Below the pieces are notes generated by a model. The model did no database searches and was not told where the DNA came from. It saw nothing but the letters and a program-made list of their open reading frames with translations. A stretch of 64,000 nt of DNA from Aedes albopictus (taxonomy: Eukaryota; Arthropoda; Insecta; Diptera; Culicidae), in contig NC_085138.1 in NCBI RefSeq assembly GCF_035046485.1, positions 90,569,228 to 90,633,227 of the forward strand, read 5' to 3'. A program made the position numbers and the translations under genes. How positions within the stretch are numbered: position 1 is the first letter of the stretch; every line of letters starts with the position of its first letter. Shown here piece after piece: positions 33,560 through 43,776 of the stretch.

Positions 33560-34014
33560 CTGAAATGGAAATAAAGAGCGGAACGAAACGGTTTGTTAGT
33601 TAACCGGACTGGACAGACTGTCGGCGTTTGGCGTTGAAGGAAACGTTTATCGACACTGCAGTGCCATTATGCACCATTAAAGTGGCAGTTCTTGTCATCG
33701 AGCTGATTTCGACCGAAATAAATTTTTTCAAAATGTTTGTTTAGTTTGGTAGTGAAACATTTGATGTCATGCTTCTGGATAATGATTGCTTCGCACTTTA
33801 TCAGTCCTCACCAAATGAGCATTTTATGGGTTTGAAAAGTTCGATATCATCCTAATTAGACATTTTCGGTGCGAAAATAACCAATTTTTGGCCTCAAACC
33901 TCTCCCAAACAAACTGAATTATACGACCAAATTTCAGGAAATTCGGCGACAAAAACCCGTCATGACGAAGAGAATAAACCCGTTGATAATACCCTATCCC
34001 TCGATGATCACTCT
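33560..34014. other. Unique intronic sequence
   Basis: No repeat or ORF identified. Confidence 0.35.
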
Positions 34015-34360
34015 ACCTTCTAACTCGGTGATATAGCCGAGAGGTGAGTGGCGGAGAAGAATGAATCACGAGCTCGCTGCACTTTACGGCGAACCCAGCA
34101 TCCAGAAGGTGGCCAAAGCCGGAAGGATACGGTGGGCAGGGCATGTTGCAAGAATGCCGAACAACAACCCTGCAAAGCTGGTGTTTGCAACTGATCCGGT
34201 TGGCACAAGAAGGCGTGGAGCGCAGAGAGAACGATGGGCGGACCAGGTGGAGCGTGACTTGGCGAGCATCGGGCGCGACCGAGGATGGAGAGCGGCAGCC
34301 ACGAACCGTGTATTATGGAGAAATATTGTTGATTCAGTTTTATCTTGAATTTGATGTAAT
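34015..34360 (+). pseudogene. LINE ORF2 C-terminal fragment
   Basis: 34061-34348 codes a 95-residue piece with the pattern RIRWAGHVARMP, a GTRRRGAQRERW segment and a VERDLASIGRDRGW segment. This is the usual C-terminus after the reverse transcriptase in RTE/Jockey-like non-LTR elements, ending at a natural stop. The 5' part is gone, as in typical 5'-truncated LINEs. It is preceded by a tRNA-like fragment (34015-34052, CGGTGATATAGCCGAGAGGT), so the two may be a chimeric retroposed unit or a coincidental insertion. Confidence 0.7.
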
Positions 34361-34484
34361 ACTAAATAAATGAATGTGAGTGATATGCCTCACAATCACC
34401 GGACCAGTGTACGAATGCGTACCAATATTTAACTTTCATGACTTGTACAGTGACCGGCACAAAAAAAGATCCACCATATAGTGA

Positions 34485-34966
34485 TCGCAATGATCACCTC
34501 CATCTGCTTGTATTAAAGCTTGCTGGAGGTATATTCTATCATATACACATTGATAATTACAAATTTTCAAAGAATTACAAGTAGTACACATGGTGCTCAC
34601 TTATAATAGTAACTTTCAAAATAAAATTACACTGGTGTTAAATTATGCGCACACATGAAATGAGTGATTGCAAGAGATACTAACGTCAAATCATTTGGTG
34701 TCTTCAGCACATATATTCCTTGCATTCCAACGAAAAACATTGCAGAAGACAGCTAGATGATCTGACGCTTTTTTTTTGCATACTTTTGATTCTGAGAATG
34801 GGTACTTTAATACGACAGTGGAATTTGATGTTAAAAGATAGCGTTATGATTGAACACCCGTGTGTACCACTTACAATACATTGAAATTTTGTTATTATCA
34901 ATGTGTATATTATAGAATATACCTTCAGCAAACTTTAGTACAAGCAGATGGAGGTGATCATTGCGA
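34485..34966. mobile_element. 482-bp MITE with long inverted ends
   Basis: Left TCGCAATGATCACCTCCATC and right GATGGAGGTGATCATTGCGA are inverted. The arms extend about 115 bp (GGTATATTCTAT...CACATTGATAA mirrored). TGA on both sides may be a 3-bp target duplication. It separates the LINE fragment from the copia remnant. Its ORF is not recognised. Confidence 0.75.
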
Positions 34967-35271
34967 TGACCGGATGAAGACCTCACGCTGAACCTGGTCA
35001 AAGGTAAATTGCTCGATGAATGGCAGAAGCGGAAGAACCGGATCGAAGGTGAACGTTCAGAGATGATTCTTTAAGCCGGCTCCAAGGACTCAAATCGTGA
35101 TGCGTGGAGTTGTAGCAGCTACAGCCGTGCTTTCTGGAAACTTGTTCACCAGCGACCGTTGGTGGTAGAAGATATTTTTTGACATTCGTAGATGACTACA
35201 GTAGATATACCGTCGTCTATATTTTACACCGAAAGTCTGAAGCCTTGAAGAAATTTGAGGAGTACGTCTAA
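34967..35271 (+). pseudogene. Copia gag remnant fused to integrase start
   Basis: The first roughly 100 bases read in one frame as a Ty1/copia gag-like piece (DLTLNLVKGKLLDEWQKRKN). After scrambled sequence, RYFLTFVDDYSRYTVVYIL opens the integrase core. Most of gag and all of the protease are deleted. An in-frame TAA at 35269-35271 separates this from the integrase ORF. Confidence 0.6.
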
Positions 35272-35916
35272 ATGGCCAAAACGCAGTTTGGAAGAAAGCC
35301 GAAAATCTTGCGATCCGATCGTGGTGGAGAATTCACTGGAAGGCGTTTCAACAAATTTCTGGAACGTAATGGCATTATAGGGCAGCTGACTGCACCATAT
35401 TCCCCTCAGCAAAACGGAGTGGAAGAATGGAAAAATCGTTCCCTTGTGGAAATGGCCAGATGTATGCTGATTGATGCCGGCATGGACAATCGATTTTGGG
35501 GAGAAGCAGTGGCAACGGCGAACTATTTGCAGAATCGTCTTTCATCCAGGACAGTTGAAGGAACACCGTATCATCGATGGTTTGGACAGAAGCCTAATCT
35601 TGGATACGTGCGCCCCTTCGGTGTCGATGTTTACTGTCACATCCCAAGCGAGGATCGGACGAAATTGGATGAGAAAGCAATCAAGCTGAAGTTCATAGGA
35701 TACAGTGAAGTATCGAAGGCCTACCGTTTACTCGATGTGAATACCGGAAAAATCACAATCAGTCGTGATGTCAAGTTTCTTGAGTCGATCAATCCTGGAA
35801 CCCGATTTGAAGCACAGCAAACAAATGATGAAGTTGTTGTTCCCTTGATGAGCGATCGTGCGGACAAGTCTGGTGTCGTTTGTATGGATGATGATGATGA
35901 GTATATCAGAGGATGA
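35272..35916 (+). pseudogene. Ty1/copia integrase fragment
   Basis: 214 codons. The rve core has the second catalytic Asp in LRSDRGGEF (about residue 16), the Glu region in SPQQNGVEEWKNRS (about 44-57), and the downstream copia-type stretch PYHRWFGQKPNLGYVRPFG (about 100-118) with a LKFIGYSEVSKAYRL segment. It runs into DDDDEYIRG and a stop because of a frameshift against the reverse transcriptase frame. Upstream is the stop at 35269. Copia integrases insert the cDNA of the element; this copy cannot be active. Confidence 0.85.
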
Positions 35917-36646
35917 AGATAAAATTTTAGATGATGCAGGAACTATTCCGAGCGGAACTGAAAGCAATCACGAAGATGATCCGAATGATGTCGAGAGTAA
36001 AAATGCATTGCGTCGATCAATGAGGACCAACCGTAGACAACCCCCAAAAAGGTATGCGTGCACAGCCGAATCAGATGAACGAGAGCCAAGGAATCTCAAA
36101 GAGGCGTTGGATTCCACTAACAAAACCAAGTGGCAGAACGCGATGATGGAAGAGCTGGACGCAATGAAAGCAAACAATACTTGGGATTTAGTTGATTTAC
36201 CCACTGGAAGGAGCCCAATTGGTTGCAAATGGTTGTACAAGGTCAAGCGAGATGCGACAGGAAAGTTTACGAGATACAAAGCACGTTTGGTGGCCAAAGG
36301 ATTCAGTCAGCGCTACGGAACTGACTATGATGAAGCTTTCGCTACTGTAGTTCGGCAGACCACGTTTAGGACCCTGATGTCAGTAGCAGCAAAACGAGGA
36401 ATGATCGTAAAACAGTATGACGTAAAGACAGCGTTCCTCCACGGCAACCTTAAGGAGGAGATTTTTATGAAGCAGCCTCCAGGGTTTGCGGCTAAAGGAC
36501 AAGAGGATAAGGTGTGCCGTTTGAAGAAAAGTATTTATGGCCTAAAACAAGCAGCACGTTCATGGAATCACCGATTGCATCAAGTTCTTGTGGAGGAAGA
36601 AACTCGAAATTTGTGTCAGCCTAATGGTAATTCACAAAAGTCTTAG
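35858..36646 (+). pseudogene. Ty1/copia reverse transcriptase (RVT_2) fragment, truncated
   Basis: 262 codons, shifted by one frame from the integrase and overlapping its end. An acidic linker is followed by PPKRYACT, then the RVT_2 start NTWDLVDLPTGRSPIGCKW, KARLVAKGFSQRYGTDYDE and YDVKTAFLHGNLKEEIFM with the first catalytic Asp. IYGLKQAARSWN is present. The YVDD motif, RNase H and 3' LTR are missing, because coding similarity stops near 36610. No LTRs were found on either side. Confidence 0.85.
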
Positions 36647-36719
36647 CGAATTCCTTTGGGCATTGAAATAAAAATAACAAAAATAATGCAAAGATTTAAA
36701 GAAATTATGGCTCTCGTCT

Positions 36720-37526
36720 ATGGGACAAACTGCACCACGGGTCACGGCACTGGCGCACGATCGCTGCCCTAGTCACGACGTCAAGATCATCATAGGAGAT
36801 TTAAACGCTCAGGTAGGCCAGGAGGAGGAATTCAGACCGACGATTGGAAAGTTCAGCGCCCACCAGCTGACGAACGAAAACGGTCTACGACTCATTGATT
36901 TTGCCGCCTCCAAAAATATGGCCATACGTAGCACCTTTTTCCAACAAAGCCTCCCTTATCGTTACACCTGGAGATCACCACAGCAGACGGAATCTCAAAT
37001 CGACCACGTTCTGATTGACGGACGGCACTTCTCCGACATTATCGACGTCAGAACCTATCGTGGCGCCAACATCGACTCCGACCACTATCTGGTGATGGTC
37101 AAACTGCGCCCAAAACTCTCCGTCATCAACAATGTACGGTACCGGCGACCGCCACGGTACAACCTAGAGCGACTGAAGCAACCGGTTGTCGCCTCAGCAT
37201 ACGCGCAAAATCTCCAGCCCGTGTTGCCAGACGAGGGCGAGCTCTATGAGGACTGCTGGAGTACAGTGAACGCAGCCATCAACGACGCAGCCGAGAGCAC
37301 CATCGGGTACGTGGAACGGAATCGACGGAACGAATGGTTCGATGAAGAGTGCAGAACGGTTTTGGAGGAGGAGAACGCTGCGAGGACGGTAATTCTGCAG
37401 CAAGGGACTCGTCAGAACGTGGAACGTTACAAACAGAAGCGGAAACAGCAGACCCGCCTCTTTCGGGAGAAAAAGCGCCACCTGGAAGAAGCGGAGTGTG
37501 AAGAAATGGAACTGCTGTGCCGTTAG
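36720..37526 (+). pseudogene. RTE-like LINE apurinic endonuclease region, N-terminally truncated
   Basis: 268 codons. IIIGDLNAQVG (about residues 23-33) holds the Asp/Asn pair of APE-type endonucleases, SQIDHVLIDGR follows, and SDHYLVMVKL (about 120-129) carries the catalytic His. A Lys/Arg/Glu-rich linker follows. The endonuclease nicks target DNA to prime reverse transcription. The first catalytic Asn/Glu motifs are missing at the 5' end, and the stop at 37524-37526 comes from a MITE inserted at 37527. The type is similar to RTE/BovB elements; the clade is inferred. Confidence 0.85.
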
Positions 37527-37690
37527 GGGCTGTCCATTAATTACGTAAGGGAATTTTAGCGCTTTTCTGACACCCCCTCCCCCCCTTGTAAGATTTTTTG
37601 TATGAAAACCCAAAAATTTTTGTATGGCACGTAAGATTTCTCAAGCCCCCCCTCCCTCCACAAACCCTTACGTAATTAATGGACAGCCCC
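37527..37690. mobile_element. 164-bp MITE with TTA duplication, inserted in the LINE
   Basis: GGGGCTGTCCATTAATTACG is exactly inverted at the right end (CGTAATTAATGGACAGCCCC), giving about 26-bp perfect TIRs. TTA at 37524-37526 and 37691-37693 is the target duplication (Harbinger-like size). The short C-tracts and TTTTTGTATG motifs are mirrored inside. Confidence 0.9.
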
Positions 37691-38340
37691 TTACCAAGAA
37701 ACACGGATGGTGTATCAGAAGCTCAACGCATCCCGGTACTGCTTCGTGCCGCGAGCCGAAATATGCAGGGTTAAGGATGGAGGCCTCTCGACGGACGGAC
37801 GTGAGGTGATCGAAAGGTGGAAGCAGCACTTCGATCAATATATGACTGGCGTGGAGAACGTAGGCACGGGAGACCACGGCAACGGAGAAAACGACAATGC
37901 CAGCGGAGGACGGCAATGAACCAACTCCCACGCTGAGGGAAGTTAAGGATGCCATTCAACAGCTCAAAATCAACAAAGCAGCTGGTAAGGATGGTATCGC
38001 AGCTGAACTCATCAAGATGGGCCCAGAAAAATTAGTCAACTGTCTGCATCGGCTGATAGTCAGGATCTGGGAAACCGAACCGCTACCGGAGGAGTGGAAG
38101 GAAGGGGTAATCTGCCCCATACAAAAGAAAGGCGGCTATTTGGAATGTGAGAACTTCAGGGCGATCAATATTTTGAATGCTGCCTACAAAATGCTATTCC
38201 AGATCATCTTCCGTCGTCTGTCACCTAAAACGAATGAGTTCGTGGGAAGTTATCAAGCCGGCTTCATCGACGGCCGGTCGACAACGGACCAGATCTTTAC
38301 CGTACGGCAAATCCTCCAGAAATGCCGTGAATACCAGGGA
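37691..38340 (+). pseudogene. RTE-like LINE reverse transcriptase, N-terminal part
   Basis: Continues the LINE after the MITE. 37897-38340 reads LREVKDAIQQLKINKAAGKD, then PEEWKEGVICPIQKKG, ENFRAINILNAAYKM and YQAGFIDGRSTTDQIFTVRQ, i.e. RT motifs 0-2b. The catalytic YADD-type motif is absent, because at about 38340 the sequence passes abruptly into the 12-bp minisatellite. Frames shift between the linker (37707-37919) and the RT. A 3'-truncated LINE is unusual, so the break is probably a later deletion or rearrangement. Confidence 0.8.
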
Positions 38341-39110
38341 ATCCCTAACGGAATCACTAAAGTAACTCCCGAAAAATCCTGGAAATTATCATGAACGAAT
38401 ATCTGAAAGGATTCGAAAAGAACTTACTTGATAAATCCCTGAAGAGATCACTAGAAGATATTTTGAAGGAATCCCTGGAGCCATTTCCGCAGGAATCACT
38501 CGAGAAGTAAACGAAATAAACTCTGGAGGGATTCCAAAAGCACTCCTCGAAAGATTTACGGAGTAAATTTTTGAATAATTTCCCTGAAGGAATTCCCGAA
38601 ATAACAGTTGAAGCATTTTCTGATAAAATACCTGAAGCGGTTCCAAAAGAAATTCTTAGTGGAATTTTCGAAGCTATGGCTAGATGAATCCACAGTGGAA
38701 TTCTTAGAAGAGTTCATGGTGGAATTCCTTTTGAGGAGCCCGGAGGAAATCTTTGGTGGATGTATTTCCAGAGAAATATTTTAAGCAATTTCCGGAGTGG
38801 TACTTTGAAGATTTTCCAGGGAAATTCCTGAAGATTTCCCACAATGAATGCCGAGATGAAATCCCGAAAGAACCAGTGGAGGAGAACGCGAAGAAATTCC
38901 CAATGAAATTGAAAGAGGAATCCCTTGAGGAATATTCGAAAAAATATCTCTTGAAATTCTTGGTTAAATTTCCTGGACAAACCCTGGTGGAGTTCACTGT
39001 AGAAATTTCTGAATGAATCTCGTGAGGAATTCCCATAGGAATAACAGGAGGAACTTTCAGAGTAATTCTTGGGGTTAGTCTCAGAGGAATCTTCATCTGG
39101 TATGAATTTA
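38341..39110 (+). repeat. 12-bp minisatellite block, purine-rich on plus
   Basis: Units such as GGAATCCCTGGA and GGAATTCCCGAA, joined directly to the broken LINE. Confidence 0.7.
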
Positions 39111-39524
39111 TCTCACCAAACCGGAACTAGGAAGTTAATAGTTCTCTTTGGGCATTTTTTCTGATATTTCTGGAGAATTTTTTTATATGAATGATTAAGA
39201 ATTTATTGAATGTTTTTGTTGTGAAATTTGTGAAGTCTTTTAAAAATGCTGTCAATGAAATACTTGTAATAGCCCGGATGGATTTTTTTCCGTAGAAAGT
39301 TTGTAGAAAATTTAATATAAGTTTCAATAGAATATTTCAGAATTTTCCACGAAAAATTGAAAGAAAAATAGAAATCTCATCGTTGGATATCTGTGAAATA
39401 ATAGTGCTGAAATACTTGCATAAGTCCAGGAAAACCCTAACGACTATGACACGTTTCTTCTTCTTTTAATATTCGTAGTTGAATTTACCAAAACTGCTTC
39501 AATTGCATTACACAAGGAACCCAC
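39111..39524. other. AT-rich unique sequence
   Basis: No element recognised. It lies just downstream (minus sense) of the donor at 39519-39524. Confidence 0.35.
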
Positions 39525-40073
39525 CTTCTTCGTTGGCTTGATCGTTCTCTCTGGTCGAGTGGTTGTGGTGGCAGCCAAATTTGAAGATCTGCTCCCGTCT
39601 CATCTGGGTGGTAGTCACACTGAAAGGCAGGCAAGCTGGTACAGTAGCTGTCTGGTAGTTGGTGGTCACTCCCAGTTATGCTGCCATCATCATCATCATG
39701 CGCATCATCATGGCAGTATCGTGTGGTGGTTGCTGCTGCTGCTGCTGCTTGTGATGCATTCCGGTGCAGTAAGTTTCGTTAGTAACAATGATGGAGAGGG
39801 TGTGACTGAAGATGTTACTGTCGTTGTCTGGCTGCCAACATGATGATTCCATCATCATGGTACTTCTTTGGATGGCGTGTGGTTTTTTTTTTTCTGGGAG
39901 ATGTCGGATTCAGGCTTGATTTTGGTCGGATCGTTGAGTTGTGGCTCGAAGCTTAGTTGCAACTAAACCGGAGACGATGAGCCATCATCAGTGGAGCATA
40001 AACTGAAGTTGAAGCGATGGTGTCTGCGGTGGATGGTCCTTATGGGTGTTGTGGCGAGTTTCGGATGCAATTT
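39525..40073 (-). other. Putative non-coding (5'UTR) exon
   Basis: On the minus strand it starts after a strong acceptor (CGTCTACTTTCTTTCAG, CAG at 40074-40076) and ends AACGAAGAAG before GTGGGT (39519-39524). The three frames all stop within about 130 bases of the acceptor. A 60-codon ORF (39676-39858) with a Gln run and Met-rich end is present but looks like trinucleotide-repeat translation (CTG/CAT runs at 39690-39750), so it is possibly a uORF. The island is unique, unlike the flanking repeats. It could belong to the same minus-strand transcript as 32940-33559. Confidence 0.45.
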
Positions 40074-40270
40074 CTGAAAGAAAGTAGACGAAAAAGAGTG
40101 GCATAAGAGTTTGCTACATCATTCGTAAGAAATCTTTTGGTAGATGGATTATAATGGTTTATTAGGTGAATGTAAGACGTCGGTAACTTAAAAAAAAAAT
40201 ACTTATGAGTAATTCTTGCTGAGACCAGGCCACTATGTAAAAAGTGTATTCTAAGATATAGGTAATTGAT
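40074..40270. other. Intronic unique sequence
   Basis: Pyrimidine tract of the acceptor (in minus sense), then AT-rich sequence. Nothing else seen. Confidence 0.3.
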
Positions 40271-40460
40271 TAAACTGTTGGAATTGTAGAAATTGTTCCA
40301 GAAATTTTTTCAGAAATTCCGTCTAGAGACTCCTTAAGAGCGTCCTTAAGAAATTTCCTCAGGGATTTTCTAGGAAACTCTTCAGAAAATTTCCGTAGAG
40401 ATTCCTCCAAGAGTTTTTCGTTTGTAATATTTCCAGAATTCCTTCTCATGAAACTCGTTT
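40271..40460 (-). repeat. Short 12-bp minisatellite patch
   Basis: TTCCAGAAATTTTTTCAGAA-type units in pyrimidine-rich orientation. Confidence 0.5.
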
Positions 40461-40679
40461 ACTCTCATAGGTTTCACTTGCCCCAGATATTGAAATGCAC
40501 TGGGACAGGTGAGGGTAGTTAACTCAAGGTAATAATGAAGCCTTGCAAATAAATAGTAAAGGAATCATGATAGTAGGTCTCACTTTCCCCGGGGTACCTT
40601 AAAACATGAAACGAGCTCACCAATTGATAAGAGCATCCATCTATTGCTCCATCTGCTGGCCCGAGAACTAGTTTCTGAT
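40461..40679. other. Unique spacer
   Basis: Nothing recognised; directly left of the inverted structure. Confidence 0.3.
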
Positions 40680-40813
40680 GTCGCCGACAAGGATGTTTTC
40701 GATCATATGGCAATCATTTGACTCATTTGTCTATATCTCAATTCAGAAACAACAACTATCACCAAGGACGCCATATTCTAACTCTCATATTTACGGCTTT
40801 AAAGTGTTACTAC

Positions 40814-40866
40814 CACCTACTTATACTAAACGATCGAATTTTTTGATCGTTTAGTTTGAGTAGGTG
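40814..40866. repeat. 53-bp hairpin
   Basis: CACCTACTTATACTAAACGA ... TCGTTTAGTTTGAGTAGGTG, a stem of about 23 bp with one short mismatch patch and a short AT loop. Confidence 0.8.
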
Positions 40867-40872
40867 TTACTA

Positions 40873-42011
40873 CCCAAGTAACACCCAAGTAACAATCAGC
40901 ATGCCTTGAAGGTTTATTCATGTTTTATCCTGGTTTTATACGAGCATGTCAAAAAGCTAGTTGTTCTAAATTAGTTTTATGTGGTAGTCTTTTACTTTGA
41001 ACCTTTGGCGTTCCATAAAACTATCATATAACTTCTGCTATAAACATCTTCAGTAAAAGACTTGCAAGTAGACATGAATTGGTTTTATCACTTATTATAT
41101 ACCATTTCAATAAAACTTGCATTTGCGGTTGTTGTCGGACAGATTTTTTTTGTAAACAAATACACAAAACTGTGAGGCAATGCATAAAACCAACAAAAGA
41201 TTTCGTGGCCGTAACATAAACCAAAAAAATGCTGTGATAAAACCGCTAGTTCTATCATGAGCTCAGTTATGACTACCTCAGGAGGGTTAGCCCTATTGGA
41301 GGAATCATCAGGAACACCGAGTTTTATCAGAAAAATATGTCGCCTAGCCGGGATAGTTCATGTAAATACAGAAAAATTATTACTCAATTTTATAATTTCA
41401 CATACAGCTTAAGATCAAATTAAACCATACAACACGTTTCCGTCATTTTATTTTGTCAGAAAAATTACATAATGTTTTTTAAACTCCGCTGTGTTGAAAA
41501 AACCTTTTTTTGCACCCAATTCCACCGAGTAAATTAAATGCATTTTACTTCCAAATTATGCATAGTTTGTGTAGCGCACTTAGTTTTTGTCATTATCACA
41601 GTCACATTCACCACAAATTTTCCGTGGCATGTCTTCTGACACGAATTAAATAGGAAAACAAATCTGAATTCCATATCTGCATCTTTCCAATTGATGGCTG
41701 GATAAACAACCAAGCATAATTTATTCTGACGATCGAACATTGAGAGTGAAAAATAATCAAAACAATTATTTGACAAGTCAGAAGATGGTTTTATTTAGAA
41801 GTTTGATAAAATTATGATACAACCCGAAATCCTAAGCCGGTTTGCATACGAAGTCCTGTGGACCCTAATAAGACTGGGCCAACTAGCCAGAACGTGGCCT
41901 TATTGAGGCATACAAGAACTCGAGAGCATTTTCAAGTCGGCATCAATGGTTTTATGTTAAGGATTTTTGAATCGCTAAAAAACTTTGATAAAATTAAAAT
42001 TGTTACTTGGG
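40873..42011. mobile_element. 1.1-kb TIR element, CCCAAGTAAC ends, TA duplication
   Basis: Begins CCCAAGTAACACCCAAGTAA (end motif doubled) and ends TTGTTACTTGGG, flanked by TA on both sides. The interior has many GGTTTTAT/ATAAAAC motifs in both orientations and no transposase ORF. The short MITE at 50351-50488 shares the ends. Confidence 0.65.
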
Positions 42012-42182
42012 TAGCGCTCTCACGCCGTGAGAGTTAGGATATGGCGTCCTTGGTGATAATTGTAGGAAAAACTCTTATCTACAAGTTCGCTGAACACCCC
42101 ATTTCAATATTATGCTTCTGAACTAAGCTATGGATAAATGAGTTAAATGATTGCCAGATGATCGAAAACATCCTTGGTCGCC

Positions 42183-43190
42183 GACCGTCTGGATCGAAGC
42201 AGATTAGCCGAAAAAGAGAAAAAAAAAACAACATCAAGGCCTTACTCTCGCACCAGAACTCTCAACGAGAGCTCTGAAGTCTACGAGCTGCTTATACAGC
42301 AATTTAGAAGAATCTATCCTTCCACCCAATTTTTAGCATTATTTTCTGTTGATGCCCACACCGGAAAGCCCTTTTCAAAGCTTGAAAGTCGAAAAGTTAC
42401 CTTTTCCCATTATGAACCGAAAACTTTTTCCCTCTTCCTATATTGTAACGTCTTTTTTTCACGGTTCATATCAGATAATTACCCTGCTTGAAAAACAAGG
42501 TGGGTACTTGTCTACTGAAAACCTTTCAGAACGCATTTACTCCTCCGCCGACCACCATCGTCGTGGAAGCTTAATTACCACATTCTTTTTCTTTTACCTT
42601 ACTTCCGGTGCTTCTCCTGCTTTTGGTTTCAATTTCGGTTTCGTAAACCTTTTCCCACCCAGCCAGAATGAATCAGTCTAACTGAGATCCGCAGGTTAAC
42701 ATGCTACTAAAGTGGTCCTTTAATGAGACAGTTGTTCAAACGTTCTGGGAGGGAAGGGGGGGAGCATTTTCATGGACAGAAATGGGAAGCTGGCGCCAGT
42801 CTGGGTCGCCATGGGCAGAAAAAGTTGCCCAAAAGTACGATACGAAACGGATGGAATCTTTCCATGTTTCAAAGATCCGTTCAACCGGAAAGTCACAGAT
42901 AATTTTTCCCTAATGGTCCGTTTCGAAACCGTTGCGGCGGTGGGGGACACTTTTCGACTTTTCATGTCTTTCTTCCGCTTGTGATGGAGGGAAAAGAAAT
43001 TACGGTTCGAGGGCTACGAGATCAATCAATTTGAAAAGGGATTGCTTTATGAAGTTCAATATCAAGGCCAAATGTTTTTTTTGTTGTTGTAGCCAGAAGA
43101 GAAGTCCTTTTCGTTTTATCACTACTTCTATTTGGTATTGTATCCCAGCTGAGACAGAGACCTCTTTCAAATATCTATAATCAACATTAA
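42183..43190. other. Unique island
   Basis: Non-repetitive, with balanced base composition near 42560-42960. ORFs of 70-110 codons on both strands are not recognised, and no splice-site pair stood out. It may be conserved non-coding sequence. Confidence 0.3.
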
Positions 43191-43389
43191 AGTGTAATCC
43201 CGACTACAAGGGAAACACAAAATTGGTTGTGTTCAAAAATTATAACAAGTTCTGTTATATATTTCAGAACAAATTTGTTGTTTTTTTTATAAATCTCTTG
43301 GCTGACCGAAATTACAAAAATTATCAACTTTTTTCGAGACAACACAAAAAATCTTACACATACTGAAATAATTTTATTATTATTTATTA
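43191..43389. repeat. AT-rich repeat with TTATAAC motifs
   Basis: ATTATAACAAGTTCTGTTAT near 43238-43257 resembles motifs at 28850-29254 and 47090-47130. Confidence 0.35.
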
Positions 43390-43756
43390 TATTATGGCAC
43401 ACGCTATGTCTGAACGAACAGATTATAAAAATTGAATGTACATACATCGGATTTCTTTCCATAAAACATCTGTATTCAAGCTTTATTTTCATTTGCAGAA
43501 GGTTTCAAAATATTCTATCGGGGAAATTTTGATTTTTCCATCTTTTTGACCGTTTTTCATACAAATTTGCTTGAAATCCTCATTTTCGGTCAATTTCTCT
43601 CCCATACAAAATGTATGGAAAAATTTTCACCGATATAATATTTTAAAACCTTCTGCAAATGAAAATATAGCTTGAATACTGATGTTTTATGGAAAGAAAC
43701 CCGATGTACATTCAATTTTTATAATCTGCTGGTTCAGACATAGCGTGTGGCAATAA
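43390..43756. mobile_element. Palindromic MITE of about 367 bp
   Basis: Left GCACACGCTATGTCTGAAC and the following ATTATAAAAATTGAATGTAC are mirrored on the right (GTACATTCAATTTTTATAAT, then AGACATAGCGTGTGGC). The arms are about 135 bp and over 85% alike by eye. It abuts the transposon starting at 43777. Confidence 0.75.
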
Positions 43757-43776
43757 ACGTGTTACGAAATTATGTT

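Larger units (their letters stand above)
40680..42182. mobile_element. Outer inverted-repeat element interrupted by another element
   Basis: Left arm 40680-40795 (CAAGGATGTTTTCGATCATA, then ACTATCACCAAGGACGCCAT) is mirrored by right arm 42020-42182 (ATGGCGTCCTTGGTGATAAT, then TGATCGAAAACATCCTTGG). The right arm carries about 40 extra bases. Between the arms lie a perfect hairpin (40814-40866) and a TA-flanked element (40873-42011). Confidence 0.75.

Noticed and set aside
35272..36646. Copia integrase/RT as an intact element
   Set aside because: In-frame stop, frameshift, missing gag/protease/RNase H and no LTRs show it is dead.
39538..39843. His-rich and Leu-rich plus ORF
   Set aside because: Generated by CATCAT and CTGCTG runs; the minus strand has better splice-site evidence.
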